The notes under the pieces: generated by a model
Databases searched by the model: none
The model's input: the letters and a program-made list of their open reading frames with translations, nothing else
What the model was told of the DNA's origin: nothing
Shown here: piece after piece, positions 45,635-54,282 of the stretch
Layout of the letters: each line of letters begins with the position of its first letter
Position numbering within the stretch: the stretch's first letter is position 1
Program-made: the position numbers and the translations under genes
Assembly: GCF_030915525.1 (NCBI RefSeq)
Contig: NZ_CP133269.1
Coordinates: forward strand, 2,639,001-2,703,000
DNA: 64,000 nt
From: Neobacillus sp. PS2-9
GTDB lineage: Bacteria > Bacillota > Bacilli > Bacillales > Cytobacillaceae
Reading direction: 5' to 3'

Positions 45635-46252
45635 TTGGCATCCAAAAAGAAAGACAAGTTCTTTACCCATTTAATGAACATTTCTTTAAATTTAAAGGAA
45701 AGTGTGAACTACTTTGCTGACTACAAAATAAAAAATATAAGTGATCTCAAGATCTTTTCCGAAAAAATGAAAGAATATGAATCTAAAGGTGACGTCTTGG
45801 TTCATGACCTAATCATTGATTTAAATCTGGTATTCATTACTCCTATAGAACGTGAGGATATCCTCTCTCTCTCTCTTAGCATGGATGATATTCTGGACGG
45901 TTTACACCATACCGCTGCCCTTTTTGAAATGTATTCTGTGATTGAAACCGACGAGTTCATGCATCAATTTGTTGATGCAATTAGAAATTCTGTCTACGAA
46001 ATTGACCGTGCGATTGAAATGTTATCTACAAAGAAATTATTTAGCATCAGAGAACACATACTTAAAATTAAAGACTTGGAATCATCCTGTGACCACATCC
46101 TCCGCAGCTCAATAAAACAGCTGTTTGCCTCTGAATCGAACCCTATCCGCATTATTCAATACAAAGAAATCTATGAAGGACTTGAAGACATTGCGGACTC
46201 CTGCCAAGCAGTAGCAAACATGTTTGAAACCATCATTATGAAAAATAGTTAA
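45635..46252 (+). CDS. PhoU-like DUF47 protein (YkaA type)
   Basis: 205 residues, all-helical PhoU-like fold. FITPIEREDILSLSLSMDDILDGLHHTAALFEMY and YEGLEDIADSCQAVANMFE are the DUF47 metal-binding ExxxD signatures. Usually the gene is next to a Pit phosphate transporter, as in B. subtilis ykaA-ykaB. Here no transporter is adjacent, so it is an orphan. TTG start with GGGGGAG upstream. Confidence 0.88.
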   Translation: MASKKKDKFFTHLMNISLNLKESVNYFADYKIKNISDLKIFSEKMKEYESKGDVLVHDLIIDLNLVFITPIEREDILSLSLSMDDILDGLHHTAALFEMYSVIETDEFMHQFVDAIRNSVYEIDRAIEMLSTKKLFSIREHILKIKDLESSCDHILRSSIKQLFASESNPIRIIQYKEIYEGLEDIADSCQAVANMFETIIMKNS

Positions 46253-46277
46253 ACTGTCTTGAAAAAATAAATGAATA

Positions 46278-46302
46278 AAAGGGACAGATTTAACTGTCCC
46301 TT
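46278..46302. terminator. convergent terminator
   Basis: AAGGGACAG/CTGTCCCTT stem between the convergent YkaA-like gene and a small ORF. Confidence 0.72.
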
Positions 46303-46309
46303 AGCATGT

Positions 46310-46432
46310 TTACTTATTTACATCTCTTTGGGCTTTTAATGCTTTCTTTTCAAGCCCATTTGCATTTTCTTTAGCAAATTCTACATCTGCTTTTGGTAGA
46401 GCCTTATTCCTGCTATTCTTATTTTTTGCCAT
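46310..46432 (-). CDS. 40-residue hydrophilic protein, possibly spore-related
   Basis: MAKNKNSRNKALPKADVEFA begins a 40-residue, lysine/asparagine-rich protein ending RDVNK. GGTGG precedes the ATG. Size and composition resemble minor small acid-soluble spore proteins (Ssp), but I cannot match a named one. Confidence 0.5.
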   Translation of the reverse strand: MAKNKNSRNKALPKADVEFAKENANGLEKKALKAQRDVNK

Positions 46433-46666
46433 TTTTTCACCACCCTAAGTTATTTCTGTGTGCCAACTTTTTTGGTTTTGCACCCACGGTTTTAGTTTGC
46501 TTACTTTCGATTAGGCTATGCTCCAAATTTAGTTTTCGCACAATGGACCATTTCACAATAACCATCATTGAAAGAACTGCTTCTTTAACTATAAAAAAAG
46601 TAAGAGGCACAATACATATTCTTCATCTAGTTCTTCGTAGTATTAAAAAATTGTTACTGTGCAAAG

Positions 46667-47089
46667 TTATTCTCCCGGATACATTTCTTGCAAAAATGCA
46701 ACAGATTCCTTGATTAATTCCTTTAACACTTCAACATCAATATCCGCCACTTTGTTAATGTACACACACGCTTTACCCGTTGTATGTTTCCCAAATTCCT
46801 TAAGTAATTGTTCTCGCTTATTTATACAAGGGGCGAAATATAAACTGATTTTTGCCTTGCGGGGGGAAAAACCTACTAGTGGAGCATCTCCTTCATGACC
46901 AGATGCATATTTATAATGGTACGAACCAAATCCAATAATACTCGGTCCCCACATTTTAGCTTGATAGCCTGTAGTTTCTGTAAATATATCTAATAATTGA
47001 TAAGCATCCTCACGTTTCTTAGGATGATCGACTTGTTCGATAAACTCAATGACATTGTTGTCGGTTTCTTTTGTTTTAAGTTCATACAT
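46667..47089 (-). CDS. DUF1801 protein
   Basis: 140 residues. DVIEFIEQVDHPKKREDAYQLL-type N terminus and MWGPSIIGFGSYHYKYASGHEGDAPLVGFSPRKAKISLYF are the DUF1801 hallmarks. The fold binds an unknown ligand; relatives are found beside iron and stress genes. AGGAGG-like site GGAGG precedes the start. Single gene. Confidence 0.87.
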   Translation of the reverse strand: MYELKTKETDNNVIEFIEQVDHPKKREDAYQLLDIFTETTGYQAKMWGPSIIGFGSYHYKYASGHEGDAPLVGFSPRKAKISLYFAPCINKREQLLKEFGKHTTGKACVYINKVADIDVEVLKELIKESVAFLQEMYPGE

Positions 47090-47247
47090 CGCAAAAAACC
47101 TCCCTTTTCGTTGGTAGCATTATAGGGATTGCTCCTCACTCTTATACTACGACATCAAAAAACCTTTTTCCTTCTTTCTTAGGCTATTGTAAGTTTAGAT
47201 TGAAACAAATGCTTCATTGAAACGTCTATTAATGTGGAGGTGGTAAT

Positions 47248-47955
47248 TTGCGGAAATTAAAAAGTCTCTTTCTTATAGTTATTATTTTCTTAGTTGGCTG
47301 CGGAACGAGTCAACATACCGTAATTGATTGGGCAGATTTTGTGAAGTTGGATGGAACTATGTATGATGGAATTTATTCAGGTGTCTTATCAGATGAAAAG
47401 TACATTGGTGAAAAACTTGGAGAGGTAAAATTCAGAGTTGCAGACAATGTTTCAGACCCGGAATATAAAGTAAAAGACGGAGATGCTGCCTTTCATGAAA
47501 AAGGAACAGACATTTATAAAGTTCAAGCGTATCCCCATGTAATAGCTGTGAAATCATCACGTGCCATCCATAAATACCAACTATATTACTCAAGAGAACA
47601 CACAAAAAACAAATGGAACTATAAAGATCTGCCGTTTGAAAAAGTAAATAAAATCGAAATCTATCAAGCCGCTACCTTAGAAGAAAACAAACAAATAACG
47701 GAAATAAACACTCCTGACAAGGTTTCCCGCTTCTTAGAGATACTAAGAAATAGTCAAGACTCCCCCAACTTCGAGCCAAACACAGAAAATGGAGATCCTA
47801 CTTACTATAAAATGGTCTTCTACACAGGAGAACCAATAGCCTACATGTTTGATCTAATGTATGACGGCAAAACCTACTACTGGTACCCATCCGAACCAGC
47901 AACCCTATCAAATGACATGCAAACCTTTATTGGGGACAGTCCCCCGGCGCAGTAA
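47248..47955 (+). CDS. lipoprotein of unknown function with element-derived C terminus
   Basis: 235 residues, TTG start after GGAGGTGG. Lipobox LVGC gives a lipidated Cys18. The mature protein is beta-rich with no recognised domain (KIEIYQAATLEENKQITEIN lies mid-way). The last residues GDSPPAQ are encoded by the palindromic element at 47932, so the original end was near MQTFI. Confidence 0.68.
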   Translation: MRKLKSLFLIVIIFLVGCGTSQHTVIDWADFVKLDGTMYDGIYSGVLSDEKYIGEKLGEVKFRVADNVSDPEYKVKDGDAAFHEKGTDIYKVQAYPHVIAVKSSRAIHKYQLYYSREHTKNKWNYKDLPFEKVNKIEIYQAATLEENKQITEINTPDKVSRFLEILRNSQDSPNFEPNTENGDPTYYKMVFYTGEPIAYMFDLMYDGKTYYWYPSEPATLSNDMQTFIGDSPPAQ

Positions 47956-47984
47956 CGCATTAACGCTCTGGGGGACTGTCCCCC
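47932..47984. repeat. GGGGACAG-type palindrome, copy 5
   Basis: GGGGACAGTCCCCCGGCGC ... GGGGGACTGTCCCC with GTAACGCATTAA inside. It contains the stop codons of both convergent flanking genes, 4 bp apart, and writes GDSPPAQ on one protein and GDSPPER on the other. Confidence 0.85.
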
Positions 47985-48502
47985 ACAAAGAGCAACCTTT
48001 CAACAAACCATTTGTTCACTATTCCTAAGAGGATATAGATGAGAAACGAATAGAAATATTCCCAATTTAATGGTTTGTAGATTTCCATCCATGTAAAAAC
48101 TGGTTCCGCTACAAAAGTCGCACCCGCTGCCAATATGGTCTGGGCAATTAAAAAATCCTTCCACTTTTTAAAATACTGATAAACAATCATATATGTAATA
48201 GGCATCACGGTTAAATCAATCGGATTTAATCGTGCACTGATAGGAATCAATTGATATTGATAAATCCATAACGTAAAATGGGATCCAATATCATCGAATA
48301 AAATGGAATAAAGAGAGATGACGGTGCCATATAGCAAAATTTCATTGATTCTTTTTTTGTCCGCGAGCTTCCACCATAGGACCCATGGCAAAATGGAAAG
48401 ACCAAGTAATAACCACCACTGGTATGTGAAAACCACATCATGTAACCAATAATCATTTCTCTTCTCCGCTATTTTTCTAGTTAATTTAATCAATTCTTCC
48501 AT
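47960..48502 (-). CDS. CBO0543-type membrane protein, second copy
   Basis: 180 residues with five membrane helices and the same family features as the gene at 31151 (SARLNPIDLTVMPITYMIVYQYFKKWK, terminal NKWFVERL). Its final GDSPPER is read out of the palindrome at 47932. The two copies share little identity outside helices, so they are old paralogs. Function unknown. Confidence 0.75.
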   Translation of the reverse strand: MEELIKLTRKIAEKRNDYWLHDVVFTYQWWLLLGLSILPWVLWWKLADKKRINEILLYGTVISLYSILFDDIGSHFTLWIYQYQLIPISARLNPIDLTVMPITYMIVYQYFKKWKDFLIAQTILAAGATFVAEPVFTWMEIYKPLNWEYFYSFLIYILLGIVNKWFVERLLFVGDSPPER

Positions 48503-48672
48503 TGGCTCGTCCTTTCGTCATTCGAAACATTTTTTTCTATCATAATGGTTAAGAATGACAATTTGAACCTTTAATGAACAAAATTGTAATAAGGTCGTAG
48601 CATGTTACTGCTTTGGTACTATAAAAAAAATCACTTAAATAAACTATGGTTTAAATTTTCCTAACAGGTAAA

Positions 48673-49029
48673 ATGATAGTAACAAAGGATCTAAATACTT
48701 TTGAAACCCTAATTAGGAAAAGAAAGAGGAAAAGCATGTTCCTACACTTTTTATTGCATCTTGTTGAGGAATTATTCATTAGTTCAGGAAGCGGCATCGT
48801 ATTAAATACTCAAAAAATCGATAAGAATATTGAGCTATTAAAGGGACAAGCGTGGTTTAAACAACTATACGAGGATGAGCGGTATCATCGGTTATTCTTC
48901 GTTAATCGACGTGTGAGAAAGTATTTGCAAAGTACAATTGTTGTAAAAAAAATCATTAGCAACCCTAAAGCACATCAGAAGTTTTTGTTATTTTTGGATA
49001 AGGAGGTTGAACGTTCACGCCAAACCTAA
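48673..49029 (+). CDS. hypothetical basic protein
   Basis: 118 residues, strongly basic, with an amphipathic N terminus (RKRKRKSMFLHFLLHLVEELF) and helical remainder. Weak ribosome site (AGGTAAA). Not recognised; the coding nature rests on length and composition only. Confidence 0.45.
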   Translation: MIVTKDLNTFETLIRKRKRKSMFLHFLLHLVEELFISSGSGIVLNTQKIDKNIELLKGQAWFKQLYEDERYHRLFFVNRRVRKYLQSTIVVKKIISNPKAHQKFLLFLDKEVERSRQT

Positions 49030-49083
49030 GTAATATTTATATGCATAAAAACACTCTCTTGTGAAAGGTGGCCCTACATCCTG

Positions 49084-49275
49084 CCTGTTTTTAGGAACAT
49101 AGAGGGATTCTATGTGACCGGCGACCTTGTTTCCAACCTGTTTTAGGAACGTAGAGAGCTTCTATGTGACCGGCGACCTTGTTTCCTCCTTGTTTTGGGA
49201 ACCTAGACGGCTCCTACGTGACCGACAGCCTTGTTTCCTCCCTGTTTTGGGAACGTAGACTGCTCCTCCCTGTTA
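49084..49275. repeat. intergenic tandem array D, 52-bp period
   Basis: GGAAC occurs at 49094, 49146, 49198 and 49250: steps of exactly 52 bp. The unit is CCTGTTTTAGGAACGTAGAG followed by CTTCTATGTGACCGGCGACC and TTGTTTCCTC. Each has a small inverted repeat (ACATAGA/TCTATGT in unit one). Located between convergent genes. Confidence 0.92.
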
Positions 49276-49390
49276 TTATGCAATCATTTACAACCATTTT
49301 GGTAATCCATAATGATATTCATTGTTCATTTACAGAAATATATTAGCTTTATTCATCTAATATAAGTAAGAGGCCCTTCTTAAAATAAAT

Positions 49391-49840
49391 TTAAAAGGGT
49401 AAATCCTCATCATCGATATTTACCCAATGACTTCTTTGAATAAATTTTGTTGTACTTCTTTCATCATATTTATCTTCCATTTCTTCTCTAGTAATTCCAA
49501 ACGGTACTCCATTTTCTGTAAAACCGGCAACAAAATAAAACATATCATCCTCGAAATCTTCCAGTTGCTCTTTTTCACGTTTTCTCTGTTCTTTTTGTTT
49601 TTGTCTTGCCTCAATTGATTGTTTAACCTGTTCTTTATAGGACTTTTTAAATTTATAGCCAAGCATTTCAAGCTCTACTATGGCACATAGCAGGTCAACT
49701 CCAAACCAATTGCTGTAACCTTTTGCCAGGTTTTTTCCGTTGTATTGTTCTGCCCATTTCTTTGCATTTTGTAGACGGCTGCTTCGGGTATATCGTTTCC
49801 GCCTTGGCGTATTATTAGTGTTATGTTTATTTTTAGCCAA
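49391..49840 (-). CDS. hypothetical highly charged protein
   Basis: 149 residues, TTG start. Basic N terminus (NTPRRKRYTRSSRLQNAKKW), a helical lysine/glutamate-rich middle (EQRKREKEQLEDFEDDMFYF) and a short C-terminal domain. Resembles nucleic-acid-binding proteins of phage or plasmid origin, but I do not recognise it. Confidence 0.55.
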   Translation of the reverse strand: MAKNKHNTNNTPRRKRYTRSSRLQNAKKWAEQYNGKNLAKGYSNWFGVDLLCAIVELEMLGYKFKKSYKEQVKQSIEARQKQKEQRKREKEQLEDFEDDMFYFVAGFTENGVPFGITREEMEDKYDERSTTKFIQRSHWVNIDDEDLPF

Positions 49841-50108
49841 AATACTTCCTCATCTCTAATGAAATAAATCTCAATACAGTTTACATAATAAAATTATAGT
49901 ATAGGATAATTTCTACCTATCAAACTTCTATTGAAAATATATTGGAAAACCTAAAGTAATCCATCTAATTGTCGATTTGATAAGGTGGATTATTTCACTT
50001 AATTTACTCTTGTTCAAAAAATGAAAATTGAACTTGAGAGGTGATTTTAAGTGGCAATTAGTGTTGTGGAATTTGTATAGTAGTCTGAGGGGGGAATTCT
50101 AGACATAA

Positions 50109-50222
50109 TTATTTATTTCGTTGCAAAGCTTTATGCATATTCCTCAGAATCGTTTGCAATATAAAATTACATATTTCTTCTAAATCATATACAGCTGACT
50201 CAGACCATCTCAACTCAACCAT
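50109..50222 (-). pseudogene. ParE/RelE-type toxin remnant
   Basis: VELRWSESAVYDLEEICNFI is the start of a ParE-like toxin. After about 21 residues the frame shifts: the expected continuation IANDSEEYA is found in another frame and is itself broken by TAA. Only about 37 residues remain of a family of about 100. Non-functional. Confidence 0.72.
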
Positions 50223-50327
50223 TTTGATATTTTCTCCTTGACCTCATTATGTGAAACAGCATTTCCATCATTAAGATCCTGAAGTCCCTTTTCAACTTTT
50301 GCGATAACCTCTCTTACAAAAACTGTT
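50210..50327 (-). pseudogene. antitoxin remnant
   Basis: The frame REVIAKVEKGLQDLNDGNAV continues to SHNEVKEKISKWLS and stops, overlapping the toxin start. The EKGLxDxxxGxxVSHxEVKxxxxKWL pattern is typical of type II antitoxins paired with ParE/RelE toxins. The N-terminal half is missing. Confidence 0.68.
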
Positions 50328-50445
50328 CTTTTGCCTTTGAGTTATCTTCTTTTTTGTTTTCTTCCTGCTTATCCGTATCTTCCTTTACAGTGATATCCTT
50401 TGTATATTGTCCGCAGGCTGCTAACATAAAAAATAAAATAACAGA
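50325..50445 (-). pseudogene. lipoprotein fragment
   Basis: LSVILFFMLAACGQYTKDI reads as a lipobox (LAAC) followed by a charged stretch that stops after about 40 codons. No start codon or ribosome site remains. It abuts the antitoxin remnant in another frame, so it looks like a broken gene. Confidence 0.5.
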
Positions 50446-50485
50446 AAGGAATGGCCCACTATCTTCAAATAGTGAGCTTCCTTCC
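50440..50485 (-). terminator. terminator after the 45-residue ORF
   Basis: CACTAT/ATAGTG core extended by AAGGAA/TTCCTT. It stands just past the stop at 50508 on the minus strand. Confidence 0.55.
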
Positions 50486-50507
50486 ATCCTTTACTTTCTC
50501 TCTCATA

Positions 50508-50645
50508 TTATTGATTTTTAATAGGAGTGACCACAGAAAATAAACTTTCAGTTGGATCGGATACATTACATTCAAGAATCTTGTACCCATGATCCTCTTC
50601 TTTGTACTCGCTTTTAGTTGAAACTATTAATTGATTACGTTCCAT
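50508..50645 (-). CDS. 45-residue small protein
   Basis: MERNQLIVSTKSEYKEEDHG starts a 45-residue acidic protein ending VVTPIKNQ. AAGGGAAG lies before the ATG and a hairpin follows the stop. Unrecognised; small but well framed. Confidence 0.5.
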   Translation of the reverse strand: MERNQLIVSTKSEYKEEDHGYKILECNVSDPTESLFSVVTPIKNQ

Positions 50646-50848
50646 TTTTCTTTCTTCCCTTCCTAACAATCTCACAGAAGTTACTATATGATGAATATTA
50701 AAAAGTGTGCATTTTTTTAAAAAATTAGGTCACTCACCTGTAAACAGACTTTAACTTAATGTCACACTCCTGTTCTTTTCCTGAAAAAAATTAATGATAT
50801 GATATTTTGAGAATGCTCCTAAAGAATGAAAAAAAGAGAGTGGAAACT

Positions 50849-51346
50849 ATGTTAAACGTAAAAGAAGCTGCTGAACATTTAACCTCAGCTGGCATAGCCG
50901 CAAGTGACGATGAAGTAATGAAGTGGATTGAGGAAGGAAGAATTAAGGCCGAAATAGCCCACAGAAGAAAGACTACCTACAAAATTAACGTTAAAGATCT
51001 TACTGAATTTATTATTCAAAAGCTTGCCGCTCAGCTTACAACTCAAGTAGAACAGTCACAACGTGAAAACCGCAACCTTACCGAGCAATTAGACTATTTA
51101 AAAACCCGAATACATATTGAACAATCAAAGGTACGCACCTTAAAAAAATTGCTAAACGAACAGATTGAATTCAACAAGCCAAGTACTTTTCCCTATGATG
51201 AATTGTTGGGATTGAAAAAACACGACTCGAACAGCCATACTCTTAAAAAAGAATTTAAGAAACTGCTGAAAGCTCTCCATCCAGACCGGGGCGGGGATGA
51301 AAGGCTTTTTAAAGTGTTCAATGAACATTACGAGAACCTTAAGTAA
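50849..51346 (+). CDS. HTH-coiled coil-J-domain protein
   Basis: 165 residues from ATG 50849 (GAGAGTGG just upstream). Residues 1-60 resemble a MerR/excisionase-like helix-turn-helix (NVKEAAEHLTSAGIAASDDE, VMKWIEEGRIKAE). Residues about 60-110 form a coiled coil. The end is a minimal J-domain: FKKLLKALHPDRGGDERLFK with the HPD motif that stimulates DnaK ATPase. The combination suggests a DNA-bound DnaK recruiter. Not a family I can name. Confidence 0.68.
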   Translation: MLNVKEAAEHLTSAGIAASDDEVMKWIEEGRIKAEIAHRRKTTYKINVKDLTEFIIQKLAAQLTTQVEQSQRENRNLTEQLDYLKTRIHIEQSKVRTLKKLLNEQIEFNKPSTFPYDELLGLKKHDSNSHTLKKEFKKLLKALHPDRGGDERLFKVFNEHYENLK

Positions 51347-51485
51347 TCAAGTCAATCAAATGATCACAGAGACTTTATATCACTGTAAAATAAAATTAGA
51401 AAACAAAAAGGGCAAATGAATATTATTGCATCTAATTTGTGGTAATTTAATGGGGAAATAAAAATTATTAAAAAGGGGAACAAAA

Positions 51486-51935
51486 ATGGAACTTCAAACA
51501 CAAAGACTAAAAATAGTCCCTTGCACTGATGAATCAATATCAAATTATGCAACAAAAGAATTTAAAATTGGTAGCCATATAAATAATTACTTGGAGAAAC
51601 TAAAAGATGATTCTTCCCTAATATGTTGGGGTGTTTGGCTTGTTATCAATAAAGAAAATAACAAGATCATTGGTGATATTGGATTTAAAGGCAAACCAGA
51701 CTCAGAAAACACTGTAGAAGTAGGTTATGGAATTGTTCCCGAAGCACAGAACAAGGGATTTGCAACAGAAGCAGTAAATGAAATTATAAAGTGGGCGTTT
51801 TCATCAGGTAATGTTAAAAAAATAGTTGCTGAATGTTTAATAGATAATGTTTCATCAATTAAAGTATTAGAAAAATTAAATATGAAAAGAATCGGAATTA
51901 AGGAAAATATGTTGCAATGGCAAATGATTAAGTAA
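51486..51935 (+). CDS. GNAT acetyltransferase
   Basis: 149 residues. ELQTQRLKIVPCTDE N terminus, central IGDIGFKGKPDSENTVEVGYG and the acetyl-CoA loop PEAQNKGFATEAVNEI. RimJ/RimL-like. The strand-rich end is slightly short for the family. AAAGGGGAAC precedes the ATG. Base composition is more AT-rich than its neighbours, which may suggest transfer. Confidence 0.86.
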   Translation: MELQTQRLKIVPCTDESISNYATKEFKIGSHINNYLEKLKDDSSLICWGVWLVINKENNKIIGDIGFKGKPDSENTVEVGYGIVPEAQNKGFATEAVNEIIKWAFSSGNVKKIVAECLIDNVSSIKVLEKLNMKRIGIKENMLQWQMIK

Positions 51936-52022
51936 TTGTATTAATTGTTTTTAGAAGGACGTGGAATTGAATCACGTCCTTTTAATAACTTTGATAACAT
52001 TCTAAATCCTTCTCCAGCTTTA

Positions 52023-52700
52023 CTACTCTATGTTGCTATCAATGAACACAAATTTAGTTGTATCTTTATCCGTACTAAAATTCTCAGCACGATCACTACC
52101 TATTACTTGCAAGTCAAAGCCTGAAGATACTCTTTGAGGGATTGCATAATCTACTTTTTGAAGATTCCGATCCTTAAGAAGGTAATAATTTCCTTCTACT
52201 AATCTTTCTTCATTCCACCCAGATGAAACGATTAATTTATATTCAGATTTTCTATTATTAAAAAAGTCTTTTTGATTTAATAGATCGAGTGCTGTAAAAA
52301 ATCGATTGGCATCCACCATTTTATCATATTGTAGCCATTCGCTTACCGTATTTTTGCTAATGTGGATTTGATTTTCTTCCTTTAATTCACAAGAAAAACA
52401 GTTACTATAATGAAAAACTTTAAATGTATCATCATCTTTATCAACTAAATCAAATCTAACTGAGTAAATACGGTTATTCTTATCAAGAATTAATTGGAAA
52501 TCCTCAATTTTCGCGTTTTCATTTGAAACCTTTAATTCTTCTTTAAATAACCTCCAACTTTCTTTACTATTTACTTTATGAAAGTCAGTCTGTTTATATA
52601 AAGGGACTTTTTTTACGTAATTCTCTTTAAAATAATAAATAGTTGAAATTATTGCTAATACTATAATCGCACCACTAAGTGCCCTTCTCTTGATCTTCAA
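52023..52700 (-). CDS. membrane-anchored protein of unknown function
   Basis: 225 residues, TTG start after GGGGGATGA. One N-terminal helix (ALSGAIIVLAIISTIYYF), then an extracellular, beta-rich domain with a CFSC pair (FHYSNCFSCELKEENQ). No recognised family. Monocistronic. Confidence 0.6.
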   Translation of the reverse strand: MKIKRRALSGAIIVLAIISTIYYFKENYVKKVPLYKQTDFHKVNSKESWRLFKEELKVSNENAKIEDFQLILDKNNRIYSVRFDLVDKDDDTFKVFHYSNCFSCELKEENQIHISKNTVSEWLQYDKMVDANRFFTALDLLNQKDFFNNRKSEYKLIVSSGWNEERLVEGNYYLLKDRNLQKVDYAIPQRVSSGFDLQVIGSDRAENFSTDKDTTKFVFIDSNIE

Positions 52701-52751
52701 ATGCTCATCCCCCTTTTTCTCATTTTACCATAAATGTTCTCTTCTTGAACG

Positions 52752-52791
52752 CAAAAAAAAATGACGTGTACCAATTCACACGTCATTTTTC
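52752..52791. terminator. bidirectional terminator of sstT
   Basis: ATGACGTGT/ACACGTCAT stem with flanking A-run and T-run just after the sstT stop. Confidence 0.88.
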
Positions 52792-52797
52792 ACTTCA

Positions 52798-54036
52798 TTA
52801 TGAAGCTTTTTGAATACGAATGTTCTTTCCTTCTTTACGTTGCTTTCTAAATTCAGCTGCTGCTGTAAAAAGAACGTCTGTTGAAGAGTTAAGGGCCGTT
52901 TCAAACGAATCCTGTAAAACTCCAATAATAAATCCTACACCAACGACCTGCATCGCAACATCGCCTGGAATTCCGAATAAGCTACATGCAAGTGGGATCA
53001 ACAATAAGGAACCACCAGCAACACCTGAAGCACCGCAAGCACATACAGCAGACAGAACACTTAGAATGATCGCTGTAGGAATGTCCACATGAATGCCAAG
53101 TGTATGCACGGCTGCAAGCGTTAAAACAGAAATAGTAACAGCTGCCCCAGCCATATTGATTGTTGCACCCAGCGGAATCGATACAGAATACGTATCCTTA
53201 TCCAGATTTAAATTTTCACATAATTTCATATTCACAGGAATATTAGAAGCAGAGCTTCTAGTAAAGAATGCTGTAATGCCACTTTCCTTTAAACACTTAA
53301 ACACAAGTGGATATGGGTTTTGTCGAATATTTACGAACACAATAATTGGATTCACCACTAGAGCAACTAGGAGCATACAGCCAATTAAAACAGCAAGCAA
53401 TTTCCCATAGCTCAGTAATGAATCGATTCCATTTGTTGTGATAGAATCAAATACTAGACCCATGATACCTAGTGGCGCAAAACGAATCACCCATGTAACC
53501 AATTTAGAAACGGCATCTGACAAATTAGCAATCATTGTTTTTGTCGTATCAGCAGCATTTTTTAAAGCCAAACCAAGAAGGACCGCCCATGCTAAAATAC
53601 CAATATAGTTTGCGTTAAAGACCGCTTTTACTGGGTTATCTACTATGTTAAGTAGTAAAGTTTTAAGAACTTCCACTACACCGCCAGGAGCCGTTACACC
53701 CTCCGCACCCTTTCCGAGAGTTAAGCTTACTGGGAACATAAAGCTAACTACAACCGCAATGAATCCAGCTAAAAAAGTGCCTAAAAGATAAAGAACGATG
53801 ATGGATTTCATATTGGTTTTATGACCACTCTTATGCTGTGCAATTGCCGACATAACCAAGAAAAGAACCAATACAGGCGCTATTGCCTTCAAAGCACCAA
53901 CAAATAATGAACCAAAAATGACCACTGGTTTTGCTGCATCTGGAATCGATACGGCCAGGATGATCCCAATAATCAAACCAACAATAATTTGTTTGACTAG
54001 ACTAAGCTGATTCCATTTTCTCCATAAACCTTTCAA
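52798..54036 (-). CDS. sstT: serine/threonine:sodium symporter
   Basis: 412 residues, DAACS family. Full set of helices and hairpins: [18 protein letters not shown] start, [19 protein letters not shown] (substrate-binding serine-rich loop), [19 protein letters not shown] and [16 protein letters not shown]. It imports L-serine and L-threonine with sodium. Leader contains a perfect 26-bp inverted repeat, so expression is probably regulated. Confidence 0.93.
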   Translation of the reverse strand: MKGLWRKWNQLSLVKQIIVGLIIGIILAVSIPDAAKPVVIFGSLFVGALKAIAPVLVLFLVMSAIAQHKSGHKTNMKSIIVLYLLGTFLAGFIAVVVSFMFPVSLTLGKGAEGVTAPGGVVEVLKTLLLNIVDNPVKAVFNANYIGILAWAVLLGLALKNAADTTKTMIANLSDAVSKLVTWVIRFAPLGIMGLVFDSITTNGIDSLLSYGKLLAVLIGCMLLVALVVNPIIVFVNIRQNPYPLVFKCLKESGITAFFTRSSASNIPVNMKLCENLNLDKDTYSVSIPLGATINMAGAAVTISVLTLAAVHTLGIHVDIPTAIILSVLSAVCACGASGVAGGSLLLIPLACSLFGIPGDVAMQVVGVGFIIGVLQDSFETALNSSTDVLFTAAAEFRKQRKEGKNIRIQKAS

Positions 54037-54201
54037 AGATAGTCCCCCCTAGTAGTGTAAGATAATTTCAACAATTCTGGTTAATTTAGAGGTGCTGTCA
54101 AGAGTCTCCATTCCTAGCAAACTAGTAAATGGATAACTTCTTTCACCTCAACATCTTAACCATTAAATAATAAATAGTATTATATAGAATATTTAGATAT
54201 A

Positions 54202-54227
54202 TTACAATAGTATCATTACTATTGTAA
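54202..54227. promoter_or_regulatory. inverted repeat upstream of sstT
   Basis: TTACAATAGTA-TCAT-TACTATTGTAA: 11-bp perfect arms with a 4-nt centre, about 170 nt before the sstT start. No T-run follows, so it looks like an operator, not a terminator. Confidence 0.6.
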
Positions 54228-54242
54228 ACAAAACTATTTTCA

Positions 54243-54274
54243 CAAAAAATAAAGCCCTAGTAACCACTAGAGCT
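54243..54274 (-). terminator. terminator of the coiled-coil gene
   Basis: AGCCCTAGT/ACTAGAGCT stem (wobble included) with T-rich run on the minus strand. It lies after the second stop (54283), not directly after the premature TAG, so it marks the original gene end. Confidence 0.75.
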
Positions 54275-54282
54275 CACACGGT

